Assembly: GCA_902613175.1 (NCBI GenBank)
Contig: CACMGJ010000003.1
Location: 1-64,000, forward strand
DNA length: 64,000 nucleotides
Direction of reading: 5' to 3'
Source of the DNA: Halieaceae bacterium
Lineage (GTDB): Bacteria > Pseudomonadota > Gammaproteobacteria > Pseudomonadales > Halieaceae
Part shown: one piece after another, positions 1 to 8,960 of the stretch
Numbering within the stretch: the stretch's first letter is position 1
Layout: every line of letters begins with the position of its first letter
The notes under the pieces: generated by a model
Databases searched by the model: none
The model's input: the letters and a program-made list of their open reading frames with translations, nothing else
What the model was told of the DNA's origin: nothing
Made by a program: the position numbers and the translations under genes

Positions 1-378
1 CCACAAGCCGTCAGGGTGTCGCATATTGTCAGGCAAGCGCTCACTCAAAATTGGTGAGGTAATGGGTTGGAAAATACCCGCCTGCTCTGCTCGCCACAGT
101 CGCCCCGCATCAACGGTAATCAGAAGATCGGCAGGACTCGCCTCACCCTCGCTTTTGATTCGCTCAATCAACTCGTCAGCGCCAGCTTCGATCAAATTGA
201 TTTTGATGCCTGTTGCCTCGGTGAAGTTCTCGTAAAGCGCGATATCGGTGTCGTAGTGACGAGATGAATACAGGTTGAGTTCACCAGCACTTACGCCTTG
301 GGAGGCGTCATCGGTCGAGCACGATGTGAGTGCGGCGAAAGCCACCAGCGGGGCGAAGAAAAGCGGACCGAAGCGCAT
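1..378 (-). CDS. fbpA: Ferric iron ABC transporter substrate-binding lipoprotein (partial)
   Basis: This is the N-terminal 126 codons of a gene that runs off the left edge. It starts at ATG 378-376, with AGAGGTA just upstream as ribosome binding site. The first 20 or so residues form a lipoprotein signal ending in a lipobox (LTSC), so the protein should be anchored in the membrane and bind its ligand in the periplasm. After the signal, GELNLYSSRHYDTDIALYEN and the following INLIEAGADELIERI are typical of the FbpA/FutA family of Fe(III)-binding proteins. The ATPase gene lies 44 bp upstream on the same strand and the permease gene is divergent from it, which completes an iron importer. Iron as substrate is inferred from family resemblance. 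Confidence 0.85.
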   Translation of the reverse strand, partial: MRFGPLFFAPLVAFAALTSCSTDDASQGVSAGELNLYSSRHYDTDIALYENFTEATGIKINLIEAGADELIERIKSEGEASPADLLITVDAGRLWRAEQAGIFQPITSPILSERLPDNMRHPDGLW

Positions 379-422
379 GTCATTACCTCTAAGTAAAGTT
401 GGTTAAAGGGTCGTTATTCTAT

Positions 423-1463
423 TCAATTGGAGAATGTCTGTGTCGCGAAAACTGCACCTGCTTTGGGTGTTACCCGGACGTGGGATCCCACAACAATATC
501 GGCATCCAGATGTCTTGGGCATTCGAGATCCAGCGATGTATCTTCCAGACCACCCCTGAATGTCACTCGGTTTAAGCCACCGATGCTATCGATATGGGTG
601 ATTTGAAGGCCATTCCCATCGGTATGCAACATTAACTGGTTAGCGTCCACGATCAGCATAACCGGCCCGTTAGCCATTGTGGGATCAGTCAGAACACTTC
701 TATCCCACTCACCCAATGGCGAGGTGACGCCGCCATCATGAAGAACGCCTTCGAGCATTTGAGGATCACCGAATAATTCCGCGGTGTAGCGAGACTTCGG
801 CGCCTCATATAAGGTTTGGGGCGTCCCCGTCTCGACCATTACACCTTGATCGAGCACGATGACGTTGTCACCCATTGCCAACACCTCATCCGGGTCGTGA
901 GTAACGAACACGCCCACTGCACCCGTCTCGCGAATGATTTGTCGCGCATCTTTGCGAAGTGTTCTTCGCAGAGGAACATCCAGGTTGGCATAGGGCTCAT
1001 CGAAGAGCAGAACGGCAGGCTCGGGTGCCATGGCTCTCGCCAGCGCAACACGTTGGCGTTGCCCCCCCGACAGGCTATCGGGATATCGCTCCGCGTAGTC
1101 AGACAACCCAACACGGGCCAGCCACTCGCGTGCGCGTTCTTTGGCTCCATTTCCCCGTAATCCGAAAGCCACGTTGCCGATGACGCTCATGTGGGGGAAC
1201 AGGGCACCCTCTTGAAACACCATACCAACCGATCTTAGCTCGGGTGGTACCATCAACGATGGACTAGCAATCGTGGACCCGTTGAGCGCAATCTCTCCGG
1301 ACTGCAAGGGTAGCAATCCGGCCATCAGTCGCAGCAACGTGGTCTTGCCGCAGCCTGAGTGCCCAATCAAACAGGTGACTTCACCGGCCTTACACTCAAA
1401 AGAAATATCATTTAAGGCCACATTCTTACTAAATCGATGCGACACTTTGTTAACTACAAGCAC
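423..1463 (-). CDS. fbpC: Ferric iron ABC transporter ATP-binding protein
   Basis: This 346-residue ATPase powers the iron importer from the cytoplasmic face. It has Walker A GHSGCGKTT at residues 34-42, the ABC signature LSGGQ at 131-135 and Walker B VLLFDEP at 151-157, followed by the H-loop in VFVTHDPDE. The last ~120 residues form a TOBE-like regulatory domain, as in FbpC/PotA-type ATPases. The start is GTG at 1463 with a weak ribosome binding site. It is read divergently from the permease (40 bp between starts) and is followed by the binding-protein gene, so the three genes form one transporter split over two strands. Confidence 0.88.
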   Translation of the reverse strand: MLVVNKVSHRFSKNVALNDISFECKAGEVTCLIGHSGCGKTTLLRLMAGLLPLQSGEIALNGSTIASPSLMVPPELRSVGMVFQEGALFPHMSVIGNVAFGLRGNGAKERAREWLARVGLSDYAERYPDSLSGGQRQRVALARAMAPEPAVLLFDEPYANLDVPLRRTLRKDARQIIRETGAVGVFVTHDPDEVLAMGDNVIVLDQGVMVETGTPQTLYEAPKSRYTAELFGDPQMLEGVLHDGGVTSPLGEWDRSVLTDPTMANGPVMLIVDANQLMLHTDGNGLQITHIDSIGGLNRVTFRGGLEDTSLDLECPRHLDADIVVGSHVRVTPKAGAVFATQTFSN

Positions 1464-1502
1464 CTGAATACACTACTCGCCGACAATCACTCGCAATAGT
1501 CT

Positions 1503-3128
1503 ATGCCTACTCCATCACAACAAGCTAGCGGTCTACTGGTATTACCGGCTCTATTTGTCGCCGCGCTGGTGTCGTTGCCGATTATTGTCACGCTGCTCTC
1601 CCTAGCCCAGCCGGCTGGCCCTATCTGGGAGCACCTCAGAGACACCGTGCTGAATGAGTATCTGCTGAACACGCTGGCTCTCATGACGCTGACAGGCGGG
1701 CTATCACTGCTCTTGGGCGTCAGCACCGGCTGGCTCATTGGTGCATGCCACTTTCGTGGGCGAGCCATCTTGAGCTGGCTGTTAATGCTGCCGCTGGCGT
1801 CGCCAGCCTATATCGTTGCGTATGTGTACACAGACCTGCTGGAAGTATCTGGCCCCGTGCAGACCACGCTGCGCTCGTGGCTCTCGTTAGGAATAAACGA
1901 TCTCCAGTTTCCACCGATTCGGAACCTAACAGGCGCTGCCGTTTTACTCTCGCTCGTGCTCTACCCCTACATTTACCTGCTCTGTCGAAACAGTTTCGCG
2001 GGGCGATCGGGTGCTCAGTTTGATGCCGCGCGCGTGCTTGGTCACGGCCCGTTTAGCGCCTTTTTTCGCATTGCTCTGCCCGCCGCGCGTCCGGCAATCA
2101 TCGGTGGTCTGGCGTTAGTGCTGATGGAAACACTGGCCGACTTTGGCGTGGTTAGCTATTTCTCAGTGCCCACGTTCTCAACGGGTATCTTCCGCACATG
2201 GCTCGGATTGGGCGATCCTCAGGCCGCATTAAAACTAGCCTCTTTAATGCTCCTATTCGTCATTGTGCTGGTAGGACTGGAAGAGAGTAATCGGCGGGGG
2301 GCTGTCGATCGCAGTGATATAGCCGGAGCCTCGCAGATTAACTTAACTGGCATCAGAGCCTTTTTAGCCATCGCTGCCTGTGTGCTCCCGATTGTGCTCG
2401 GGTTTGTAATCCCAGCCGTGACACTGGCGCTATACGCTGCTGACAACGTCAATGCGGTAACCCAAGCCAAGTTCGCTCAACTGGCCTTGAACAGCCTATC
2501 GCTGGCTATCGCGGCCGGCGTTGGCGTTACCCTCATTGCTTGGGTGCTGGCCTACGTGAAGCGCCTTCGCCCAAGCCCACTCACCCATGGCCTGATCCGT
2601 ATATCGACCTTGGGTTATGCCCTACCGGGCATTCTGTTGGCGGTTGCATTGCTCAAGCCTGTGGGTGCTTTTGATCATTGGTTGATGGGAACGTGGTCAG
2701 GCCTGTCCACGCCTCTGCTATCAGGAAGCCTTTTCCTGCTGCTCTATGCCTATGTCTGTCGATTCTTGACGGTAGCATATCAGTCGGTTGACTCCGGCTT
2801 CGCGGGTATCTCTCACGACATTGATGCAGCAGCAAGAACACTCGGCACCACAACGGGAGAGATGATCCGAAAAATCCATTTCCCTCTGCTGAGACCCAGC
2901 ATCTTTGCGGCCTGTTTGTTAGTTTTCGTGGATGTTATGCGGGAACTGCCAGCAACGCTGATATTACGACCCTTCAATTTTGACACCTTGGCGACCCAGG
3001 TTTATCGACTAGCCAGCGATGAACGGCTAGCAGAGGCATCTGGCGCCGCGCTGCTGATCGTGACTCTGGGCGTACTGCCCGTGGTGCTGCTTCAACGAGC
3101 GAAAGCCGTTGGGTATCGTACTGAATAG
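1503..3128 (+). CDS. fbpB: Ferric iron ABC transporter permease, fused double-domain
   Basis: This 541-residue inner-membrane permease has about twelve hydrophobic segments and is a tandem fusion of two permease units, the normal form for FbpB. Each half carries an EAA-type loop that docks the ATPase: AARVLGHGPFSAFFRIALP in the first half and AARTLGTTTGEMIRKIHFP in the second. It starts at ATG 1503, 39 bp from the divergent ATPase start, so promoters for both directions must sit in very little space. I saw no convincing Fur box in that gap. Confidence 0.88.
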   Translation: MPTPSQQASGLLVLPALFVAALVSLPIIVTLLSLAQPAGPIWEHLRDTVLNEYLLNTLALMTLTGGLSLLLGVSTGWLIGACHFRGRAILSWLLMLPLASPAYIVAYVYTDLLEVSGPVQTTLRSWLSLGINDLQFPPIRNLTGAAVLLSLVLYPYIYLLCRNSFAGRSGAQFDAARVLGHGPFSAFFRIALPAARPAIIGGLALVLMETLADFGVVSYFSVPTFSTGIFRTWLGLGDPQAALKLASLMLLFVIVLVGLEESNRRGAVDRSDIAGASQINLTGIRAFLAIAACVLPIVLGFVIPAVTLALYAADNVNAVTQAKFAQLALNSLSLAIAAGVGVTLIAWVLAYVKRLRPSPLTHGLIRISTLGYALPGILLAVALLKPVGAFDHWLMGTWSGLSTPLLSGSLFLLLYAYVCRFLTVAYQSVDSGFAGISHDIDAAARTLGTTTGEMIRKIHFPLLRPSIFAACLLVFVDVMRELPATLILRPFNFDTLATQVYRLASDERLAEASGAALLIVTLGVLPVVLLQRAKAVGYRTE

Positions 3129-3284
3129 GCACCACAAACCAGTACCACTCAACGATAGAAGAGTCACGCAACGCTCTCGAGGCACGTCCTGTGCTTGGCA
3201 CCCATTCTCACCATGACAAGGGTGCGAACAAAAATACCCAGATGTTTAGTGAGTTTTTTCACCCATTAAAAATGAATGCAATCG

Positions 3285-4076
3285 CTAACAACGCTCGTAT
3301 TCCTCCTCGATATTTTTCGCCAACAATACGCGGTTCAAGTGATAGAAAATCATGAAGTCCCCTGTGGCCTCGACCACAAAAGTTTGAGGAAACTTTTGAT
3401 TAAATGCACCGCTATCGACCACTGCGAAAAAATCGCTAGCGCCTCGCTCACTCTCTGCATCGATGTGATAGCTGACATCAAATAGAGCGCCCCCTGCATT
3501 GATATTCTGGGCCTCGAATTCAGGCATGCGATCGAGCTTCCCGAGCGCATCCTTCACTGTGAAGAAATTATCCGTATTGGCTTCCTTAGTGAGTCGAAAT
3601 TTTGGAATCTGCCGATCATTTTTAAAACAGAAGACCGTCTGACGACAAATGAATGCATTTGAAGGTAGCCACAGTGACGAAACAGAAAAACTAAAATTAA
3701 AAACGGCGGGCCAGTCCCCCTGAAAAAATATATCGGTGGCCGATAATCGCTCCCCATCTTTGTCAGGCTGTGACAATGCTAGCCACGGATTTTTCATCAT
3801 CGCCAAGACTTGGCTGGATTGTGACTCGAGCTGCATGCCCATTTGCTCAGCAACATCTTTGAGCCCAATCTGAATTTGTGGCCGCCAAAAGATCGCAAGC
3901 AAGATCAACCCAAGAATGAGAAAGGGCCTAATACCATCGCCAAATATGGCGGCAAACGACAGATCGGACAGCCCAATCACACCCAGCAGGCCATCTGGGC
4001 TGACCCAGTGGATAATCAAGAGTCCTGACAGCGAGGCCAGCATCCAAAATAGACGTAACTTCTTAGGTTTTTTCAT
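3285..4076 (-). CDS. Unknown membrane-anchored protein
   Basis: A 263-residue protein of unknown function. Two hydrophobic segments near the N-terminus (roughly residues 10-45 and 50-65) are followed by a soluble domain of about 190 residues containing two cysteines close together (ICRQTVFCF). A basic start (MKKPKKLR) suggests the N-terminus lies in the cytoplasm; the location of the soluble domain follows from how many segments really cross. The start codon overlaps the stop of a 39-codon reading frame upstream by four bases (ATGA). I do not recognise a family. Confidence 0.6.
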   Translation of the reverse strand: MKKPKKLRLFWMLASLSGLLIIHWVSPDGLLGVIGLSDLSFAAIFGDGIRPFLILGLILLAIFWRPQIQIGLKDVAEQMGMQLESQSSQVLAMMKNPWLALSQPDKDGERLSATDIFFQGDWPAVFNFSFSVSSLWLPSNAFICRQTVFCFKNDRQIPKFRLTKEANTDNFFTVKDALGKLDRMPEFEAQNINAGGALFDVSYHIDAESERGASDFFAVVDSGAFNQKFPQTFVVEATGDFMIFYHLNRVLLAKNIEEEYERC

Positions 4077-4192
4077 CGCTTATATCCACACTCTTCGCAA
4101 AGCATTCTGTCAGGCGATACTTGCCGAGCGAGGTCAACAGGCATGCGTGTCAGTAGCTGTTCTCGTGATTCAGCGCCATGCACTAGGTTCAT
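4073..4192 (-). CDS. Possible 39-residue protein overlapping the next gene
   Basis: A short reading frame beginning MNLVHGAESREQLLTRMP and ending in CEECGYKR. Its stop codon overlaps the start of the unknown membrane protein in the ATGA arrangement typical of translational coupling. The CxxC pair near the end could hold a metal or be redox active. There is only a weak ribosome binding site, so it could instead be a chance frame; the tight overlap is the main argument for it. Confidence 0.4.
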   Translation of the reverse strand: MNLVHGAESREQLLTRMPVDLARQVSPDRMLCEECGYKR

Positions 4193-4292
4193 TCTTATTG
4201 TAAAAGCTTAAGCTCGTCGACGAGTTAATTAACAGTTGTATAAAACATGCAAGAATGATCACTCTCTACTTTTTGCTTGGTTGCAATCAGTT

Positions 4293-5207
4293 ATGAAAAT
4301 TTGGAGTTATTCGAGGCCATTCTCGTTTCACGGCCAAAGCTGCGAAGTAAAGGTCACATTGACCCGCAGTGAAACGATCTCGTCGTTGTATGTCGACGAC
4401 TTCCTCGTTGATGAACAGTCCATCAAATATAGCGACGGTATCATCACGTTCGTGCACCCGTTAAAGATCGCGTCCGGCGTTGAGGCACAAGTCGAGTCCG
4501 GCTATTTCAATTGGCGAAATGTAGGCATTGCCGTAACCGAAAATGGTCGCTTAGTGCACGAAAGTCACCCAGGGGAAGATCTGAGCTACGGCGAAGCGCT
4601 CATGGAAGACTTATATCGCATGAAGGAGAATGCCTCAGGAGCTGGGGAGAGCAAGTGGGCGCAGAATAAATATTCCATTTATGCCGACCTAGGTCTGGCT
4701 GCGTTGTTCTTCATCGTTAGCAAGGTCACGGGAGATCTGGTTCTCGCTGCTATTGTTGGAGGCGTTACGGGCTTAGGTCTCATCGTGTTACAGCGATTCG
4801 TCAAAGTGGATCTCCTGGGCGGCTTTGCCGTGTTTGGCACCATCATGTTGGCCATCTCCACGGCTTTTTCTCTCGTGTTACAAGATAGCTATTGGGTACA
4901 AATGAAGGGCACGGCGCTAGGGCTGTTCACGGCTTCCCTTTTTATGGCCGATGGGCTATTAAGACAAGGCGCCTATTTTGGCGCGAGATTCGAGCGCTAC
5001 ATGCCGGGTCCTTTGCACCACAACCGACTCGTTATCGGCATGAGTATTATGGGCATAGTGTCTGCCGGCGGAAATTATGTCGTCGCGGAAAATTTCTCGG
5101 AAGATTTCTGGCTCATGTACACCACGTTCCTCGACTTCCCCATCTTCATGCTGTCCTTTCTTGTGATTCTCCGATGGGCGCGCAAATCTGAAGGTGCAAC
5201 TGCATGA
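4293..5207 (+). CDS. Septation protein A (YciB/IspZ)-like with N-terminal extension
   Basis: A 304-residue protein starting at ATG 4293; the frame is open further upstream but only to a TTG. From about residue 130 onward it has five or more membrane segments and resembles the septation protein A/YciB family, an inner-membrane family linked to cell-envelope and division processes (e.g. the region around SYWVQMKGTALGLFTASLF). The usual family member is about 180 residues. Here the first ~125 residues are soluble, beta-rich in appearance and end in a polar linker (SGAGESKWAQNK), so this is a fusion of the membrane domain to an unrecognised cytoplasmic domain. Function is inferred for the membrane part only. 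Confidence 0.65.
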   Translation: MKIWSYSRPFSFHGQSCEVKVTLTRSETISSLYVDDFLVDEQSIKYSDGIITFVHPLKIASGVEAQVESGYFNWRNVGIAVTENGRLVHESHPGEDLSYGEALMEDLYRMKENASGAGESKWAQNKYSIYADLGLAALFFIVSKVTGDLVLAAIVGGVTGLGLIVLQRFVKVDLLGGFAVFGTIMLAISTAFSLVLQDSYWVQMKGTALGLFTASLFMADGLLRQGAYFGARFERYMPGPLHHNRLVIGMSIMGIVSAGGNYVVAENFSEDFWLMYTTFLDFPIFMLSFLVILRWARKSEGATA

Positions 5208-5249
5208 GCGCGGAGATTTCCTCATTACGTAGAGCAGAGGCCTCGAATC

Positions 5250-5830
5250 ATGAAGCCTGCGCCTAGCATAAGCCTCATTAATTTAACGGGCGCTGAAGAG
5301 AGCATTGTCGGCAGCCTAGAGAGCGCGTTAACAGAAACCAGCTTCGTGATGGTTCAGGGCCATGGTATTCCGTCAGAGTTAGTTCAAGACGTACGCCGGG
5401 TTGTCGAAGGCTACTTTAGCCTGACGACAGAAGAAAAAATGCTGGACTGCATTACGCCCGATAACTACAGGGGATACATTCCTTTGGGGTTTTTCTCCCC
5501 AACACAGGCGGCAATACACCCGACCAATACGAGGGGTACAAGCTTCATCACGAAACCTCTTTAGAACACCCTATTCGGCAGCAATGTGATCTATACGGCC
5601 CCAATAAATGGCCGGCAAAGCCCGCGGACATGTCTGAGGTCATTACCGAATTTTGGCGGGCCTGTGACACAGCTGGAAGACACCTACTAAAGCTCATCAG
5701 CCGAATTATGGGCATTAATGAAACTACATTTTTGAGTCTCTTCGATGGTCCGCTCACCAACATGACCCTGCTTCATTACACGAGCAGCTACGCGATATCG
5801 TCGCCCGCTCTCGGGACTCTGCGGAGATGA
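5250..5830 (+). pseudogene. Decayed 2OG-Fe(II) oxygenase (isopenicillin N synthase family)
   Basis: The first frame starts at ATG 5250 and carries the N-terminal DIOX_N-type region (SFVMVQGHGIPSELVQDV and the YFSLTTEEK helix). At the C run 5497-5500 the frame breaks: adding one C restores SPNTGGNTPDQYEGYKLHHE and continuous family sequence down to LTNMTLLHYTSS. Soon after, at 5830, a stop ends it before the iron-binding HxD...H and the RxS 2-oxoglutarate motif, so the catalytic half is missing. A short in-frame tail at about 5970-6015 (RYPSHVSDRYVDKA, stop) resembles the usual C-terminus of this family and may be a leftover, which would mean an internal loss. A full-length relative lies at 17569-18390. 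Confidence 0.7.
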
Positions 5831-6053
5831 TCCGGAGGGTCCTCGACCACTAAAACAAGACACCGTGTAACTCCCTCCCTGTCTCTACAGCTTGGATAGG
5901 CGCAACTCGCTTACTCACGCGATGAATACAATGGATGTGCTCCGCAGTAAGTTGTTAAATCTACGTCAACTAAACAATCGATATCCAAGTCATGTTAGCG
6001 ACAGATATGTTGACAAGGCTTGAAGCGCGCGGCTGTCTTTGCGCCAACTGATC

Positions 6054-7004
6054 TTAAGCGTCTCGCTTAAGTCCCAGAGACTTCAACAACTTGTAGCGAA
6101 TCGTCGGTAACACCACCTTGCGGCCCACTCTCGACCACTGAACAACCCCCGTTTGAAATGACGCTTTAGCAAAGAGCTTTTCGGCGTAAGCGGATATGAT
6201 GGAGCCTTCCTCCCACAGTAACGGTTGAAGCCGCACCCACTGCAGGCGATATAAGACCGCACCCCATTGAACATCAGCGAGACTAAAGGCATCGCTCGCA
6301 AGCCAGCCGCCATGGTTGAACTGCCCTGCCGCTAATTGGTGCGCTAGGTCTGCAAGCTCAACTCTCGTGGCGTCGACAATGGCAGACATCTGACCCGGCG
6401 CAACCATTGCCTCTTTTGTGGCCTCAATGACTGCCCGCTTCTTTTCATAAGCCGCCTTCAGTGTAAGGTCTTTTTTATAGGTCTCGATCAATCCGGATAG
6501 CAGGTCAACTTTGTCTTGGTGGGAGCGCCCGCTGTCAGAGGCATTCCCCAGTGGAAAGGGCTTTTTAACCCCGTCGATATGGCCGTACGTCAGCGCCTCA
6601 ATGAACAAGCCCGCAGCCTTATCGACCCAGTAATTTACGAGCTCCTTTTCCTCCGCCGAGGTCTCAAAGCTTTGATTGGCATTACTGAAACGGGCGCCTA
6701 GAAGGTCGAGTATGTTGATCGTATCGGTGGTGACCTTGCCATCGATGACCAGTGTCGGTACTACGCATCGAGAATTAATCCGCACATAGCTGGGTGAAAA
6801 CTGCTGGTGGGCAGATAGCAAGATGGGGTGTGATTGCCATTGAACCCCTAGCTCCTCGAGGCCCTGACGAACCTTTTGGGAATCGAGAGACAGCGGGAAG
6901 TGGTAGAGGTGAATACCTTGTTGCGGCGCCCATTGATTTGGGGCTTCGGTTAAAGGCGCATCAACCAGGTTCGGGTCGGTCGCGTAGACGGGCTGCAGAC
7001 GCAC
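6054..7004 (-). CDS. Glutathione S-transferase family protein
   Basis: A 316-residue cytoplasmic protein with a thioredoxin-like GST N-terminal domain at roughly residues 30-108 (HLYHFPLSLDSQKVRQGLEE, then VVPTLVIDGKVTTDT with the cis-proline that contacts glutathione) and an all-helical C-terminal domain. The GTG start at 7004 is preceded by GAGGAGG at good spacing. The N-terminal ~28 residues extend beyond the usual GST fold. It faces away from the yghU-like gene. Substrate unknown. Confidence 0.75.
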   Translation of the reverse strand: MRLQPVYATDPNLVDAPLTEAPNQWAPQQGIHLYHFPLSLDSQKVRQGLEELGVQWQSHPILLSAHQQFSPSYVRINSRCVVPTLVIDGKVTTDTINILDLLGARFSNANQSFETSAEEKELVNYWVDKAAGLFIEALTYGHIDGVKKPFPLGNASDSGRSHQDKVDLLSGLIETYKKDLTLKAAYEKKRAVIEATKEAMVAPGQMSAIVDATRVELADLAHQLAAGQFNHGGWLASDAFSLADVQWGAVLYRLQWVRLQPLLWEEGSIISAYAEKLFAKASFQTGVVQWSRVGRKVVLPTIRYKLLKSLGLKRDA

Positions 7005-7040
7005 TAAAAACCTCCTCTAATGACTCGCCAGTTGACAACG

Positions 7041-7436
7041 CTAGTCACTAGATGGCCTACACAGCAGCGGGACGAGATAAAGCCAACCAACAACCGGTAC
7101 AGGCAGCACCCACAAAAGGCACCACCAGCCCGATTTACCCACGTCATGCAAACGCCTTATTGTGACTGCAATGGTCGGAATAGCCATGACGGGTCGATAG
7201 AGGAGTACGAGGACCCCCACATTAGGGTCTACCATTCCCATGGGAATGTAGTGCCCTAGCGGTAGCTCCCGGATATCCACTGTTGAAGTGACAAGAAATT
7301 GATCAACGACTGCGACCACCAAGTACAACAAGATGAACAGCAGCATGAAATACCAAAACTCGGACCGCGTTGATCGGCCGCTGAAATCAAAGCAACGTGT
7401 AAAACCCGCGATCGACGCCTGAATAAAGGTGTTCAT
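7041..7436 (-). CDS. DUF805 family inner-membrane protein
   Basis: A 131-residue protein with three to four membrane segments. It has both marks of the DUF805 (YhaH-like) family: FDFSGRSTRSEFWYF near the N-terminus and the RRLHDVGKSGWW loop before the last hydrophobic segment. The molecular role of the family is not established. It reads in the same direction as the GST gene 36 bp downstream and may share its transcript. Confidence 0.85.
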   Translation of the reverse strand: MNTFIQASIAGFTRCFDFSGRSTRSEFWYFMLLFILLYLVVAVVDQFLVTSTVDIRELPLGHYIPMGMVDPNVGVLVLLYRPVMAIPTIAVTIRRLHDVGKSGWWCLLWVLPVPVVGWLYLVPLLCRPSSD

Positions 7437-7616
7437 GGGTGCATTACTACCACGGCGATGGCGTGACTGTCATACCCGAAGCTCACAATAGCCAATATGG
7501 AAGGCACCTGAGGGTATCAGACGCGCGACCGGTTATTTCAGCCAATGCATTCGCTGAAATGATACCGACTCGCTACACTGAGACGAGAGACGCGAACCGA
7601 TAATAAGGGAAACCTC

Positions 7617-8498
7617 ATGAGCGATACCTACGAGCCCCCCAAGGTCTGGGAGTGGAAGCAAAACAGCAATCAAGCCTTTGCCAACATCAACCGGCCGACT
7701 GCCGGCGCTCAGCAAGAAAAAGAGTTGCCGATCGGCAAGCATCCACTGCAGCTTTACTCCTTGGGGACACCTAACGGCGTGAAGGTCACCATCATGCTGG
7801 AGGAATTACTTGCGGAGGGGCACAGCGGTGCTGAGTACGACGCCTGGCTAATCAACATTGGCGAAGGCTCACAGTTCGGTAGTGGCTTCGTTGCGGCCAA
7901 CCCTAACTCAAAGATCCCTGCGCTTGTGGATCACAGTGAGGAGACGCCACTGCGGATATTTGAGTCTGGCTCGATTCTTCTTTACCTCGCGGACAAGTTT
8001 GGCGAGTTCATCCCAAAGGATCACGCGGGAAGAACCGAATGCCTGAACTGGTTGTTCTGGCAAATGGGCGCAACACCGATGTTGGGTGGTGGTTTTGGTC
8101 ATTTCTATGCCTATGCTCCAGTGAAGATCGAATACGCCATTGACCGTTACGCCATGGAAGTAAAGCGCCAGCTTGATCTGCTTGATAAACGGTTAGCAGA
8201 CAATCGATACATCTGCGGTGATGAGTACACCATTGCCGATATGGCGATCTACCCTTGGTATGGATCAGTGATTGAAGGGAGAGCGTATAACGCCGCTGAG
8301 TTCCTGGAAGCACACACCTACAGCAATCTGAAGCGGTATACGGATGAGATATCTCAGCGGCCGCCCGTAAAACGGGGTCGCATGGTCAACCGACCGTATG
8401 GCGCCAAATCGTCACAGCTACTCGAGCGGCATGACGCCAGTGATTTCGAGTTGCGCACTCAGGACAAACTAGATCCGGATCCGCCTGCAGAAGGGTAA
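7617..8498 (+). CDS. yghU: Glutathione-dependent disulfide-bond oxidoreductase, YghU-like
   Basis: A 293-residue Nu-class glutathione transferase. The N-terminal extension (YEPPKVWEWKQNSNQAFANI and NRPTAG) is characteristic of YghU and contributes to binding two glutathiones. The thioredoxin-like domain follows (LYSLGTPNGVKVTIMLEEL, NPNSKIPALVDH, ESGSILLYLADK), then the helical domain (YICGDEYTIADMAIYPWYG). Family members reduce disulfides such as 2-hydroxyethyl disulfide and organic peroxides with glutathione in the cytoplasm. The start ATG 7617 follows an AAGGG ribosome binding site. Confidence 0.9.
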   Translation: MSDTYEPPKVWEWKQNSNQAFANINRPTAGAQQEKELPIGKHPLQLYSLGTPNGVKVTIMLEELLAEGHSGAEYDAWLINIGEGSQFGSGFVAANPNSKIPALVDHSEETPLRIFESGSILLYLADKFGEFIPKDHAGRTECLNWLFWQMGATPMLGGGFGHFYAYAPVKIEYAIDRYAMEVKRQLDLLDKRLADNRYICGDEYTIADMAIYPWYGSVIEGRAYNAAEFLEAHTYSNLKRYTDEISQRPPVKRGRMVNRPYGAKSSQLLERHDASDFELRTQDKLDPDPPAEG

Positions 8499-8519
8499 TG
8501 GGTAGCAAATTAATTCAGA

Positions 8520-8779
8520 ATGCCCTCAGGCGCAGGCTATTTAGGCCCTCTTCTATCTGGCATTTCTCGCCTTTGTACTCATTCATAGAGGCATCGTGAT
8601 TTCCCTACTGAGCCAACTAGCCTCGAGGGAATGGATGGAAGCCTTATCCTACCTTTTCGGCGATCTGGCTGGGCAATGGTGGGATTGTCATTATGGCCGC
8701 GCTTTGGAGCTATCCACTGGCGATAGCTGCCTCCTACCTAATAAGCGGGCAGATGATCACGCGTCCTTGGGGTGTATAA
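8520..8779 (+). pseudogene. Possible remnant of a small membrane protein gene
   Basis: This lies in the 462-bp gap between yghU and the receptor gene. Read in three joined frames it gives MPSGAGYL, then ALFYLAFLAFVLIHRGIVIS with a following polar stretch, then SAIWLGNGGIVIMAALWSYP and a tail ending ISGQMITRPWGV before TAA. These fragments look like two membrane segments of one short protein broken by two frameshifts. The rest of the gap (8780-8960) holds no gene that I can see, only short inverted repeats around 8942-8972, at the end of the receptor gene. Family unknown. Confidence 0.3.
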
Positions 8780-8960
8780 ACCATCTGCACTGAGAGATGG
8801 CGACCTTGTCTAACATCCGCTCTAACATCTACAAATCGCTACTTAATCCATCCATTTTGAAGCGACGAGGATAGTCAACAAGGAGGCAAATTTGGGGTGA
8901 ATAACGAGTCACAAGGCCTTAGCTGATAACCGTGAAGCAGTACCTATTAAGCGGTAGGTG

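Noticed and set aside
816..1160. Antisense reading frame inside fbpC
   Set aside because: Lies wholly opposite a clear ATPase gene; no own family features.
1464..1502. Fur box between fbpC and fbpB
   Set aside because: The only candidate sequence lacks the ATTATC half-sites, so it is not convincing.
3190..3235. GCACCC/GGGTGC hairpin between converging fbpB and the unknown membrane gene
   Set aside because: Six-pair stem with a long loop and no U run.
8008..8313. Minus-strand frame within yghU
   Set aside because: Shadow of the YghU gene; no ribosome binding site and unlikely composition.
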